Source: Actinoplanes lobatus (lineage in GTDB: Bacteria; Actinomycetota; Actinomycetes; Mycobacteriales; Micromonosporaceae). From it: a stretch of 64,000 nucleotides of DNA. Positions within the stretch are counted from its first letter, which is position 1. Each line of letters begins with the position of its first letter. The notes beneath the pieces are model-generated. The model was not told where the DNA came from. It made no database searches and worked only from the letters and a program-made list of their open reading frames with translations. The stretch is from positions 3,601,001 through 3,665,000 of the forward strand of contig NZ_JACHNC010000001.1 in the NCBI RefSeq assembly GCF_014205215.1, written 5' to 3'. A program made the position numbers and the translations under genes. Shown here piece by piece: positions 1 to 7,860 of the stretch.

Positions 1-1031
1 TGTTTCGCCAGCCTGGTGAAGACGTTCGACCAGGCGAGCGAGCCTGAGTAGGCGTTCGTCACGTTGATCTTCACCTGGGCGACCACGATGAGCACCAGGG
101 CGAGCACGATCGCGAGCCAGTCGGGGACGAGGGTCTGGTACATCTCCACGAACTGCTTGACCGGCTCGGTCGCCTGGTGCCCGAGCGTGGGCTCGACCCG
201 GACCAGCAGGTAGACGGCGAGGAACACCCCGATCACCTGCTTGGTGCCGCTGAAGACGACCCAGCCCGGCCCGGCGAACACGAACGACGTCCACCACGAG
301 CGGGTGTTGGACGGCGTACGCGGCGGCATGGCCCGGATGTAGTCGATCTGCTCGGCCAGCTGCGGGGCGAGGGCGAAACACACGGCCGCGCTCGACACCA
401 CGGCGCCGAAGCTGATCGATCCGTCAGAGTTGCCGGTGAACGTCGTGAAGGCGCTCACCACCTCGGGGTCGGAGGCGAGGATCCACAGCAGCGGCAGCAG
501 GGCGAGGGCGAGCCACAGAGGGGTGGTCCAGAACTGCAGGCGCTCCAGCGCGCGCATGCCGTAGATGACGATCGGGATCACCACGACGGTCGAGACGAGA
601 TAGCCGAGCCACAGCGGCATCCCCGTCGCCACCCGCAGCCCCTGCGCCATGATGGCGCCCTCCAGGGCGAAGAAGATACAGGTGAAGCCTGCGAAGATCA
701 CCGTCGTGATGATCGAGCCGTAATAGCCGAACCCCGACCCACGGGCGATGAGATCGAGGTCGAGGTTGTAGCGCGCGGCGTAGTAGGCGACCGGCACACC
801 CACGATGAGGATGATGACCGACGCGAACACGATGCCGAGCACGGCGTTGGAGGTGCCGTGGTCGATGCCGATGCTCGCGCCGATCGAGAAGTCGGCGAGG
901 AACGCGATGGACCCCAGTGCGGTCGCGCCGACGGAGGCCGCGCTCCAGCGCCGGAAGGTGCGCGGCACGTAGCGGAACGCGTAGTCCTCCAGACTGTCCT
1001 CTGCGGCCGCGCGCGCGTTGTCCGTCGACAC
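1..1031 (-). CDS. NCS1-family purine/cytosine/allantoin-type permease (3' end outside window)
   Basis: The reading frame is open from 1082 to the left edge, so the C-terminus is missing. The visible product (about 343 residues) has a hydrophilic N-terminus (...AEDSLEDYAFRYVPRTFRRW) followed by hydrophobic segments, the pattern of NCS1 nucleobase:cation symporters, which import cytosine, purines, allantoin or hydantoins through the cell membrane. I chose the GTG at 1031 (VSTDNARAA...) because it puts the family's usual short tail in front of the first membrane segment. An ATG at 1082, 7 bp after the urtE stop, is the alternative. It lies downstream of urtABCDE on the same strand, so it probably belongs to the same nitrogen-uptake operon. 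The exact substrate cannot be read from the sequence. Confidence 0.85.
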   Translation of the reverse strand, partial: MSTDNARAAAEDSLEDYAFRYVPRTFRRWSAASVGATALGSIAFLADFSIGASIGIDHGTSNAVLGIVFASVIILIVGVPVAYYAARYNLDLDLIARGSGFGYYGSIITTVIFAGFTCIFFALEGAIMAQGLRVATGMPLWLGYLVSTVVVIPIVIYGMRALERLQFWTTPLWLALALLPLLWILASDPEVVSAFTTFTGNSDGSISFGAVVSSAAVCFALAPQLAEQIDYIRAMPPRTPSNTRSWWTSFVFAGPGWVVFSGTKQVIGVFLAVYLLVRVEPTLGHQATEPVKQFVEMYQTLVPDWLAIVLALVLIVVAQVKINVTNAYSGSLAWSNVFTRLAK

Positions 1032-1088
1032 AGGCCAAATTTTGCCGTCCAGTGTTACGACGGCGTTGCAGGTGTGAGTCATGCCTGC

Positions 1089-1772
1089 TCAGATCGCCAT
1101 GGCGGCTCGCACTGTGGAGGTTGCCGCCATGCCACCCACTCCGGTCTGTGTGACGAAACCCGAGGCGAGTACGACGTAGCGCTCGGCGGCCTCCAGGGCG
1201 AAACCGATGTGCTGTTCGACGAGCAGCACGTGCATGCCCTCCTCGGCCAGCTGCATGATGGTTTGCTCGATCTCGGCGACGATCGTGGGCTGGATGCCCT
1301 CGGTGGGTTCGTCGAGGATGAGCAGCTTCGGCTGGGTGATGAGGGCGCGGGCGATCGCGAGCTGCTGGCGCTGTCCGCCGGAGAGCAGGCCCGCCTTCCG
1401 GGTGGCGAACTGCTCCAGGGCGGGGAAGCGGGCCAGCTGCGCGTCGATCAGGGCTTTGCCGTTCCGGCGCCCGTCGGCCACGAGCTGCAGATTCTCCAGC
1501 GTGGTGAGCTGGCCGAACGACTGCTGACCCTGCGGCACGTACGCCATGCCGCGAGCGACGCGCCGGTTGGGGGCGAGCGACGTGATGTCCTCGCCGTCGA
1601 ACAGCACCCGGCCCTTGGTCGGCTTGATCAGGCCGATCGCGAGACGCAGCAGGGTCGTCTTGCCGGCGCCGTTGTGGCCGAGCACGGCCACCACCTTGCC
1701 GGCCGGCACCGTCACGCCGTGCAGCACCCGCGTGCGCCCGTAACCGGCCTCGATGTCGGTGAGTTCCAGCAT
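1089..1772 (-). CDS. urtE: Urea ABC transporter ATP-binding subunit UrtE
   Basis: This is one of the two ATPases that power the Urt urea/short-chain amide importer (branched-chain amino acid type, HAAT family). The 227-residue protein has Walker A GHNGAGKTT at 32-40, the signature LSGGQRQQ, and Walker B LLILDEPTEGIQP. The EGIQP after Walker B and the late QHIGFALE segment are typical of UrtE rather than LivF. The start ATG is one base after the urtD stop, so the two are translationally linked. Length is normal for the family. Confidence 0.93.
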   Translation of the reverse strand: MLELTDIEAGYGRTRVLHGVTVPAGKVVAVLGHNGAGKTTLLRLAIGLIKPTKGRVLFDGEDITSLAPNRRVARGMAYVPQGQQSFGQLTTLENLQLVADGRRNGKALIDAQLARFPALEQFATRKAGLLSGGQRQQLAIARALITQPKLLILDEPTEGIQPTIVAEIEQTIMQLAEEGMHVLLVEQHIGFALEAAERYVVLASGFVTQTGVGGMAATSTVRAAMAI

Positions 1773-1773
1773 G

Positions 1774-2523
1774 TCAGCCCTCCGTCATGGCGTCTGCGGT
1801 GCCGAGGTAGACCTCCTGCACCCTGGGGTCGGCCTGCACCTCGGCCACCGTGCCCTGGGAGAGCACCCTGCCCTGGTGCAGCACCGTCACGCGGGTGGCG
1901 TAGCGGCGCATGAAGTCCATGTCGTGCTCGACCACGAGCACGATCCGCTTTGCCGCGATGCGCTGCAGCAGTTCGCCGGTCGCGGTGCGCTCGTCCTGGC
2001 TCATGCCGGCGACGGGCTCGTCGAGCAGCAGCACCTTCGCGTCCTGTACGAGCAGCATCGCGATCTCCAGCCACTGTTTTTGGCCGTGCGACAGGATGCC
2101 GGCCGGCGTGGCGAGTTCACCGGTGAGCCCGGTCTCCTCCAGCGCCAGCTCGATCGACGGGTCGGTGCCACGCCGGGACCGCAGCAGCGAGGCGGAGGAG
2201 CGGTGGCGCCCGGCGGCGATGTCGAGGTTCTGCAGCACGGTGAGCTCGTCGAAGACGCTCGCGGTCTGGAACGTGCGGCCGACCCCGAGGCGGACGATCC
2301 TGTGCACCTGCCTGCCGAGCAGTTCCTTCTCGCCGAGCTTCGCCGATCCGGTGCCCTTGACCAGCCCGGTGATGGCGTCGATGCAGGTCGTCTTGCCGGC
2401 GCCGTTCGGGCCGATGAGGAACCGAACCTCGCCGGGATGCGCGTCGAAGGAGACACCGCCGACCGCGACGAAACCGGAGAACTCGACACGGAGGTCGGTG
2501 ACGACCAGTGAAGCCTCGGTCAT
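1774..2523 (-). CDS. urtD: Urea ABC transporter ATP-binding subunit UrtD
   Basis: This is the second ATPase of the Urt importer. It carries Walker A GPNGAGKTT near the N-terminus, an unusual signature LSHGQKQWLEIAM, and Walker B VLLLDEPVAGMS. LSHGQKQWLEI is characteristic of UrtD and differs from the canonical LSGGQ. I chose the ATG at 2523 (MTEASLVV) because GAGAGGGGG lies 7 nt upstream. An ATG at 2556 would overlap the urtC stop as ATGA and add 11 residues, and is also possible. The protein works at the cytoplasmic face with UrtB and UrtC. Confidence 0.92.
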   Translation of the reverse strand: MTEASLVVTDLRVEFSGFVAVGGVSFDAHPGEVRFLIGPNGAGKTTCIDAITGLVKGTGSAKLGEKELLGRQVHRIVRLGVGRTFQTASVFDELTVLQNLDIAAGRHRSSASLLRSRRGTDPSIELALEETGLTGELATPAGILSHGQKQWLEIAMLLVQDAKVLLLDEPVAGMSQDERTATGELLQRIAAKRIVLVVEHDMDFMRRYATRVTVLHQGRVLSQGTVAEVQADPRVQEVYLGTADAMTEG

Positions 2524-2552
2524 GACTGTTCCCCCTCTCGGGATTCGGTCGG

Positions 2553-3647
2553 TCATGACCGCACCTCTTCAAGTTCGGCGGCGGTGGGGACCGCCGCCGG
2601 GGTGGGCTGGGCGTCCGGCTTTCGGCGGGCGGCGGCGATCCGGGCGGGCAGCGACGACAGCCCGTTCGGCAGGAAGAGGATGACGACGACGAAGAGCAGA
2701 CCGAGGATGTAGGTCCAGCCCTCGGGCCAGGTCGAGCCGAGGCTCGACTGCCCCCAGCCGACCGCCATCGCGCCGAGCGCGGGGCCGAAGAGCGAGGCGC
2801 GGCCGCCGAAGGCGACACCCGCGATCATCATGATCGAGGCGGCGGCGCCGATCTCGGCCGGGGTGATGATGCCGACGATGGGCACGAACATCGCCCCGCC
2901 GATGCTCGCCATCAGCGCGGATACGACGAACGCGACGAGCTTGACGTTGGCCGGGTCGTAGCCGAGGAAACGTACGCGCTCCTCCGCGTCCCGGGTGGCG
3001 ACGAGGAGCTCACCGAACCGGCTGCGGTAGAGCTGCCACACCGCGAGCAGGCAGACGACGAGGAGCCCGGCCGCGATGAGGTACACCATGAGTTTGTTCG
3101 CCGGGTCGTTCAGCACGTAGCCGAAAAAGTACTTGAAGTCGCTGAGCCCGGTGTCGCCACCGGTCTCGCGGATGGTGGAGCTGATCAGGATGGCCAGCGC
3201 GACCGCGAGCGCCTGCGTCAGGATCGCGAAGTATGCGCCCTTCACCCGGCGCTTGAACAGCGCGTAGCCGAGGACGCCGGCCAGGACCACCGGGAGCACC
3301 ACGATCGCCAGCAGGGTGAACCCCGCGCTGCGGAACGGCTCCCAGAACGCCGGGAGCGGCGCGAGCGGGTCGTAGAGCACCATGAACCCGGGGATCCGGT
3401 CACCCGCGGTCTCCAGCGTGAGGTGCATGGCCATCGAGTAGGCGCCGAGGGCGAAGAACACGCCCTGGCCCATCACCAGCATCCCGCCTCGGCCCCACAC
3501 GAGGCCGATGCCGACGGCGACGATCGCCCAGCAGCAGTACTTGCCGAGGTTGTTGAGCCAGTGATCGGTGAGCACGAAGGGGGCTACCCCGAGGAGCAGC
3601 ACGGCGAACACCCCGATGCCGCTGAGGGAGATCCAAGGCTTGGTCAT
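2553..3647 (-). CDS. urtC: Urea ABC transporter permease UrtC
   Basis: This is a membrane permease subunit of the Urt importer, about 364 residues, with roughly ten hydrophobic segments and the LivM-type region GRGGMLVMGQGVFFALGAYSMAM. A longer open frame exists upstream, but the ATG at 3647 (MTKPWISLSG) overlaps the urtB stop as ATGA, the usual coupling within this operon. The C-terminal tail (RRKPDAQPTPAAVPTAAELEEVRS) is cytoplasmic and charged. It pairs with UrtB to form the transmembrane channel. Confidence 0.92.
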   Translation of the reverse strand: MTKPWISLSGIGVFAVLLLGVAPFVLTDHWLNNLGKYCCWAIVAVGIGLVWGRGGMLVMGQGVFFALGAYSMAMHLTLETAGDRIPGFMVLYDPLAPLPAFWEPFRSAGFTLLAIVVLPVVLAGVLGYALFKRRVKGAYFAILTQALAVALAILISSTIRETGGDTGLSDFKYFFGYVLNDPANKLMVYLIAAGLLVVCLLAVWQLYRSRFGELLVATRDAEERVRFLGYDPANVKLVAFVVSALMASIGGAMFVPIVGIITPAEIGAAASIMMIAGVAFGGRASLFGPALGAMAVGWGQSSLGSTWPEGWTYILGLLFVVVILFLPNGLSSLPARIAAARRKPDAQPTPAAVPTAAELEEVRS

Positions 3648-4534
3648 GCCAGACTCCTGGTTCGCACCGTGAACAGGCCCTGCGGGCGCAGCTGCAGGAA
3701 GACGATCACGAGGATGAAGGCGAGCACCTGCGCCAGGCTGCCGGTGGTCCAGTAGGCGAAGTACGAGAGGGCGACGCCCACCGCCCACGCGGCGATGATG
3801 GTGCCCTTGAGCTGGCCGATGCCACCGGCGGCGACGACGAGGAAGGCCGGGATGATGTACTGCGCGCCCATCTGCGAGTTCGTGCCGCCGATGAGCGACG
3901 CCGCCACGCCGGCGACCCCGGCCAGACCGGACCCGGTGAAGAAGGTGAGACGGTCGACGGTGCGGGTGGAGATCCCCGAGGTCTCGGCGAGGTCCCGGTT
4001 GTGCACGGTGGCCCGGATGCGGCGGCCGAACGAGGTGTATTTGAGCCAGGCCGACAGCGCTGCGACGCAGACGGTCGCGAGCAAGATGGTGAAGAGCTGC
4101 CGGAGCGGCCATTCGTAGCCGAGGATGTTCAGCTGCCCGTCGAGCCAGCCGGGCTTCTCCACCGGGACGCCCTGGGACGGGAAGATCTGCAGTGCCGCCT
4201 GCTGGAGGATAAGGCCGACACCGACCGTGACGAGCAGGGTGTCGAGGGGCCTGCGGTACATCCACTGGATGATGGTGACCTCCAGCAGGAGGCCGAACAG
4301 GCCGGCGACGACGAACGCGACCGGCAGCGCGACCGGGATCGACAGGTCGCTGGCGGTGATGACCTGCTGGACGAGGTAGGCGGCGAAGGCGCCGATCATG
4401 AGGAACTCGCCGTGGGCCATGTTGATCACGCCCATCTGGCCGAAGGTGAGCGAGAGGCCCAGCGCGGCGAGCAGGAGCAGCGCGCCCTGTGCGCTGCCGT
4501 TCAGCAGCGGTGCTATCAGTGCGTCCACGTGCAT
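3644..4534 (-). CDS. urtB: Urea ABC transporter permease UrtB
   Basis: This is the LivH-type permease subunit, 296 residues, with hydrophobic segments throughout and the family motif FGQMGVINMAHGEFLMIGAF near residue 30. A second conserved stretch, RATVHNRDLAETSGISTRTVDRLTF, is split here only for length; it matches the cytoplasmic coupling loop of UrtB proteins. It lies 75 bp downstream of urtA, a gap filled by a strong hairpin, so the operon can deliver more binding protein than permease. It ends in an ATGA overlap with urtC. Confidence 0.92.
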   Translation of the reverse strand: MHVDALIAPLLNGSAQGALLLLAALGLSLTFGQMGVINMAHGEFLMIGAFAAYLVQQVITASDLSIPVALPVAFVVAGLFGLLLEVTIIQWMYRRPLDTLLVTVGVGLILQQAALQIFPSQGVPVEKPGWLDGQLNILGYEWPLRQLFTILLATVCVAALSAWLKYTSFGRRIRATVHNRDLAETSGISTRTVDRLTFFTGSGLAGVAGVAASLIGGTNSQMGAQYIIPAFLVVAAGGIGQLKGTIIAAWAVGVALSYFAYWTTGSLAQVLAFILVIVFLQLRPQGLFTVRTRSLA

Positions 4535-4566
4535 TCGCTCTCTCTAGCGTCTCTACAGAGGAGGGA

Positions 4567-4598
4567 GGGGTCGCGTGCCGCGGGCGGCACGCGACCCC
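4567..4598 (-). terminator. Hairpin between urtA and urtB
   Basis: A perfect 14-bp inverted repeat (GGGGTCGCGTGCCG, loop CGGG, then its complement) begins 12 bp after the urtA stop, in the urtA-urtB gap. No T-run follows. In ABC operons such a hairpin after the binding-protein gene usually acts as a partial terminator or protects the upstream mRNA from 3' decay. Either effect would raise UrtA over the membrane subunits. Confidence 0.7.
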
Positions 4599-4609
4599 CC
4601 TGCGGGCGA

Positions 4610-5908
4610 TCAGCCCGCCGCGTCCACCAGCTGCTTGCGGATGTCCGCCGGGAACCAGTCGTAGCCCTCGAGGTACGGGTCCGGCTCGATGAACTTGTCC
4701 GAGGCCCAGACGATGTCGAACTGGTTGCTGGAGTTGATCTTTCCGATGTGGCCGGGCTTGGAGATGTGGTGGTTCTCGCCGTCAAGCGTGACCTTGCCCT
4801 CCGGCGCGTCGAACGTGATGGTGTTCTTCTTCGCCGCGGCGTTCACCGCGTCGACGTCGAACGAGCCGGCCGCCTCGACGAGCGCCTTGTACAGGTACAT
4901 CGAGATGTAGGCGGCCTCCATCGGGTCGGAGGTGACACCGCTGCTGCTGGGGTAGGCCTTCCAGCTCTCGATGAACTTCGGGTTGGTCTCGGTCTTGAGC
5001 GACTGGAAGTAGTTCCAGGACGCGTACTGACCGGACACCTCGTGGCCCATCGCCGGGGCCTCCTCCTCGGCGATCGACACCGAGATGATCGGCGTCGTCG
5101 CGGCGGTGAGACCAGCGTCGTAGTACGCCTTGATGAAGCCGACGTTCGACGAGCCGTTGATGGTGTTGAAGATGAAGTCGGGCTTGGCCGCCACGATCTT
5201 CGCCACCTGGCTGGTCCAGTCGTCCTTGTCGAGCGGCACGTACTCCTCACCGACGATCTCGATGCCGAGCTTGGCCGCGTACAGCTTGATGATCGCGTTC
5301 GCGGTGCGCGGGAAGACGTAGTCGCTGCCGGCGAGGAACAGCTTCTTCACACCCTGGGAGGCGAGGAAGTCCATCGCCGGGATGATCTGCTGGTTGGTGG
5401 TCGCGCCGGTGTAGTAGATGTTCGGCGACGACTCGAGGCCCTCGTACTGCACCGGGTAGAAGAAGAGACCGTTGTTCTTCTCGACGACCGGCTTGACGGC
5501 CTTGCGGGAGGACGAGGTCCAGCCGCCGAAGATCGCGGCGACGCAGTCCTGGGTGAGCAGCTTCTCGGTCTTCTCCGCGAAGGTGGGCCAGTCGGTGGCG
5601 CCGTCCTCCTGGATGTACTCGATCTTCTTGCCGAGAATGCCGCCCGCGGCGTTGATCTCGTCGGCGGCCATGTGCAGCACGTTGGAGACGGTCTTCTCGG
5701 AGATCGCCATGCCGCCGGTCAGCGAGTTGAGGAAGCCGAGCTTGACGGTGCTGCCCGAGGTGTCGACGCAGCTGGCTGCCGGGGAGGCCGCGCTGGCGGC
5801 CGTCTCCTCGCCGGCCTTCGCGCCGCAGCCGGCGAGCACGAGGGCCATGGACGTCCCGATGGCTCCGGTGGCCATCAGCGTACGCAACCGCTTACTGGTG
5901 GTGGACAT
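4610..5908 (-). CDS. urtA: Urea ABC transporter substrate-binding lipoprotein UrtA
   Basis: This is the extracellular urea/amide receptor of the Urt importer, 432 residues. The N-terminus is a lipoprotein signal with lipobox LAGC and lipid-modified Cys28. The mature part is a periplasmic-binding fold of the AmiC/UrtA type: VKLGFLNSLTGGMAISE near residue 55, then PVQYEGLESSPNIYYTGA, a stretch diagnostic for UrtA. The start ATG at 5908 has GGAG 9 nt upstream. It is the first gene of the urtABCDE run. Actinomycete urt operons are commonly under nitrogen control by GlnR, but I did not find a convincing GlnR box upstream. Confidence 0.93.
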   Translation of the reverse strand: MSTTSKRLRTLMATGAIGTSMALVLAGCGAKAGEETAASAASPAASCVDTSGSTVKLGFLNSLTGGMAISEKTVSNVLHMAADEINAAGGILGKKIEYIQEDGATDWPTFAEKTEKLLTQDCVAAIFGGWTSSSRKAVKPVVEKNNGLFFYPVQYEGLESSPNIYYTGATTNQQIIPAMDFLASQGVKKLFLAGSDYVFPRTANAIIKLYAAKLGIEIVGEEYVPLDKDDWTSQVAKIVAAKPDFIFNTINGSSNVGFIKAYYDAGLTAATTPIISVSIAEEEAPAMGHEVSGQYASWNYFQSLKTETNPKFIESWKAYPSSSGVTSDPMEAAYISMYLYKALVEAAGSFDVDAVNAAAKKNTITFDAPEGKVTLDGENHHISKPGHIGKINSSNQFDIVWASDKFIEPDPYLEGYDWFPADIRKQLVDAAG

Positions 5909-6171
5909 ATATAGGTGCTCCGTTCCTGGTCAAGGGGGCGTGCCAGGGCGAGTCGCCGGTCAGGTGCTACCGGTTGCTGCGTGTGAGAGCAGATTGGCCG
6001 TGAGTCATTGCTCTGACATTTCTGAACTGTTCCAACTCTGTAGCCGACACATCGGCGCTGATGTGAATCTCCTGGAAGCGAGCGGAGACCTTGGGAAAGT
6101 TCATGTCAAAGTTCTGCCACGATCCGCGAGGCTGCAGCGGCGATGGCACAGTCCTGACATCGCTCCTGGGG
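5909..6171. promoter_or_regulatory. urtA upstream region
   Basis: This 263-bp gap separates the AmiC-like gene from urtA and must carry the urtA promoter or an operon leader. On the minus strand it has a perfect TTGACA at about 6101-6106 without an obvious -10 partner. A 60-codon minus-strand frame (6149-5967) crosses it but has no ribosome-binding site, and I do not call it a gene. Its GC content is lower than that of its neighbours, as expected for regulatory DNA. Confidence 0.4.
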
Positions 6172-7230
6172 TCAGGGCAGCTGGGTGAGGACGTCGAACT
6201 CCACGCCCTTGGCCTCGGCCAGATAGACGCGCTGGTTCACGTGCCGTCGGCGCAACCGCAGCAGCCCGCGCGGGCCCTCGTAGGACACCGACTCGGCGTT
6301 CGCCCCGATCGCCCGCGGGTCGACGCCGCCGGCCCGCTCGACCAGGGCGGCGAGCAACAGCACGCCCTCGTGACAGGACTCACCGAGACTGCCCAGCGGC
6401 GGCGCCTCGGGACCGAACCGGGCCGCGTACCGCCCGTGGAACTCCAGATTCTCCGGGGTGACCATGGAGGCGAAGAACCCGGCCGTGCTGAACAGGTCGT
6501 GGGTTGCCGGTGCGCCGCTGGCCAGCAGCATGTTCTCGTCCATCAGGGTGCTCAGCCGCAGGCAGCGCGCGGCCAGCCCGGAACGTCCGAAGGCCCGGTT
6601 GAACCGGACCGCGTCCGTGCCGACCAGCAGCATCAGCACCGCGTCGGCGCCGGAGTGCTCGATCCGCCGTAGCACACCCGAGAAGTCGTGCGACCCCAGC
6701 GGCACGTAACTCTCGCCGGCGACGCTCAGCCCGGCGGCGGCCGCGTACCGCCGGGCGGCCAGCGCGGTGCGGCGCGGCCAGACGTAGTCGTTGCCGACGA
6801 TGTACCACTTCCGGGCCGCGCGTTCGTCGCCGAGCAGGCTCATCGCCGGGAACAGCTGCACGTCCGGGGTCTCGCTGGTGAGGTAGACGCCCTCGGCCCG
6901 CTCACCGCCCTCGTAGAGCGCGGTGTAGACGTAGGGGACCCGCCCGGCCACCCGCGGCGCCACTGCCTGCCGGACCGTCGAGATGTGCCAGCCGGTGACA
7001 CCCTGCACCGCGCCGGTGTCGGCGAGCGCGGCCACCTCGTCGGCCACCACCTGTGGGGCGGCGCTACCGTCGACCGGCACCAGGCGCAGCTCCCGGCCGA
7101 GGACGCCGCCCGCCCGGTTGATTTCCTCGGCGGCGAGTTGCGCGCAGAGTTCGGCGCTCGGCCCGAAGATCCCGGCCGGGCCACGCAACGGTACGACCAG
7201 GGCCACGTCGAACGACGTCATGGGCCTCAT
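6172..7230 (-). CDS. AmiC-like cytoplasmic amide/urea-binding sensor protein
   Basis: The 352-residue product has the same fold class as UrtA and Pseudomonas AmiC: ALVVPLRGPAGIFGPSAELCAQLA near the N-terminus (split motif), YVYTALYEGGERAEGVYLTSE, and WYIVGNDYVWPRRTA. The last two match UrtA's YEGLESSPNIYYT and SDYVFPRTANA. Unlike UrtA it has no signal peptide or lipobox, so it should stay in the cytoplasm, as AmiC does when it senses short-chain amides. It is divergent from a marR gene and directly upstream of urtA. I infer that it senses cytoplasmic ligand and modulates a regulator. ATG 7221 (GAGG upstream) is an alternative start. Confidence 0.8.
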   Translation of the reverse strand: MRPMTSFDVALVVPLRGPAGIFGPSAELCAQLAAEEINRAGGVLGRELRLVPVDGSAAPQVVADEVAALADTGAVQGVTGWHISTVRQAVAPRVAGRVPYVYTALYEGGERAEGVYLTSETPDVQLFPAMSLLGDERAARKWYIVGNDYVWPRRTALAARRYAAAAGLSVAGESYVPLGSHDFSGVLRRIEHSGADAVLMLLVGTDAVRFNRAFGRSGLAARCLRLSTLMDENMLLASGAPATHDLFSTAGFFASMVTPENLEFHGRYAARFGPEAPPLGSLGESCHEGVLLLAALVERAGGVDPRAIGANAESVSYEGPRGLLRLRRRHVNQRVYLAEAKGVEFDVLTQLP

Positions 7231-7240
7231 GTTGCAACAT
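7229..7240. promoter_or_regulatory. Palindromic operator candidate, ATGTTGCAACAT
   Basis: This is a perfect 12-bp palindrome in the 62-bp gap between the divergent AmiC-like and MarR genes, overlapping the start codon of the former. TTGCAA-centred palindromes are typical of MarR/SlyA-type sites, so the adjacent MarR protein is the natural candidate to bind it and control both directions. Confidence 0.55.
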
Positions 7241-7292
7241 CGCCGCCCCGAACCGAAAAGGATAAGCGTCGGAGTTGGGTAACATCCCGACG

Positions 7293-7742
7293 ATGCGGGG
7301 ATCCACGGACCTCATGTACCTGCTCACTCGCGCCGAACGGCTGCTCTCCCGCCGGCTGGCCACCATCCTCGACGCCGAGCGCTGCTCGATGGACGCGTGG
7401 CGGGTCGTCTCGGTCCTGGCCGACGGCCGGGGCCACTTCATGACCGAGCTGTCCGAGCTCAGCTTCCTGCCACCGGGCAGCCTCACCCGGCTGATCGACC
7501 ACCTGGTCGAGGAGAACCTCGTCTACCGCCGCGGCGACGACGTCGACCGGCGGCGCATCCGGGTGCACCTGGCCGCCCGGGGCCGCCGCCTGCACGACCG
7601 GGTGGACGCCGGGATCAGGCGCAGTGTCGCGGACCTGCCGATCGACGGCGAGCTGCTGGACCGCCTCGGCGATCTGATCACGGCTCTCGATTCGAAGGTG
7701 GCGCCGGTCTCAGTTTTGCAGCGCGGCAAAGCGCTGACCTGA
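7293..7742 (+). CDS. MarR-family winged-helix transcriptional regulator
   Basis: The product is about 149 residues. The winged-helix core is visible: AWRVVSVLADGRGHFMTELSE, then FLPPGSLTRLIDHLVEENLVYRRGDDVDRR, with the wing ending DRRRIRVHLAARG. MarR proteins bind palindromes as dimers and usually respond to small aromatic or amide ligands. I chose ATG 7293 (MRGSTDL). TTG 7275 and ATG 7314 are in the same frame, and no start has a strong Shine-Dalgarno, so leaderless translation is possible. It is divergent from the AmiC-like sensor, suggesting a two-part control module for the urea/amide genes. Confidence 0.85.
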   Translation: MRGSTDLMYLLTRAERLLSRRLATILDAERCSMDAWRVVSVLADGRGHFMTELSELSFLPPGSLTRLIDHLVEENLVYRRGDDVDRRRIRVHLAARGRRLHDRVDAGIRRSVADLPIDGELLDRLGDLITALDSKVAPVSVLQRGKALT

Positions 7743-7860
7743 GCGAACTGACGGTACGAAACCGTCCTAATTAAAACCGGCGCAAACGCCGATACACAGT
7801 CGTCCCATACGTTCCGGCGCGCGCCGACCTCCCGGCGTACCGGATCATGGAGAACTGACG

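Noticed and set aside
177..1913. Long plus-strand frame (578 codons) opposite the permease and urtE
   Set aside because: It is antisense to two clear membrane/ABC genes and encodes His/Arg/Glu/Gly-rich low-complexity sequence typical of high-GC shadow frames.
5967..6149. 60-codon ORF in the urtA promoter region
   Set aside because: It has no Shine-Dalgarno, low coding bias and occupies the only place for the urtA promoter.
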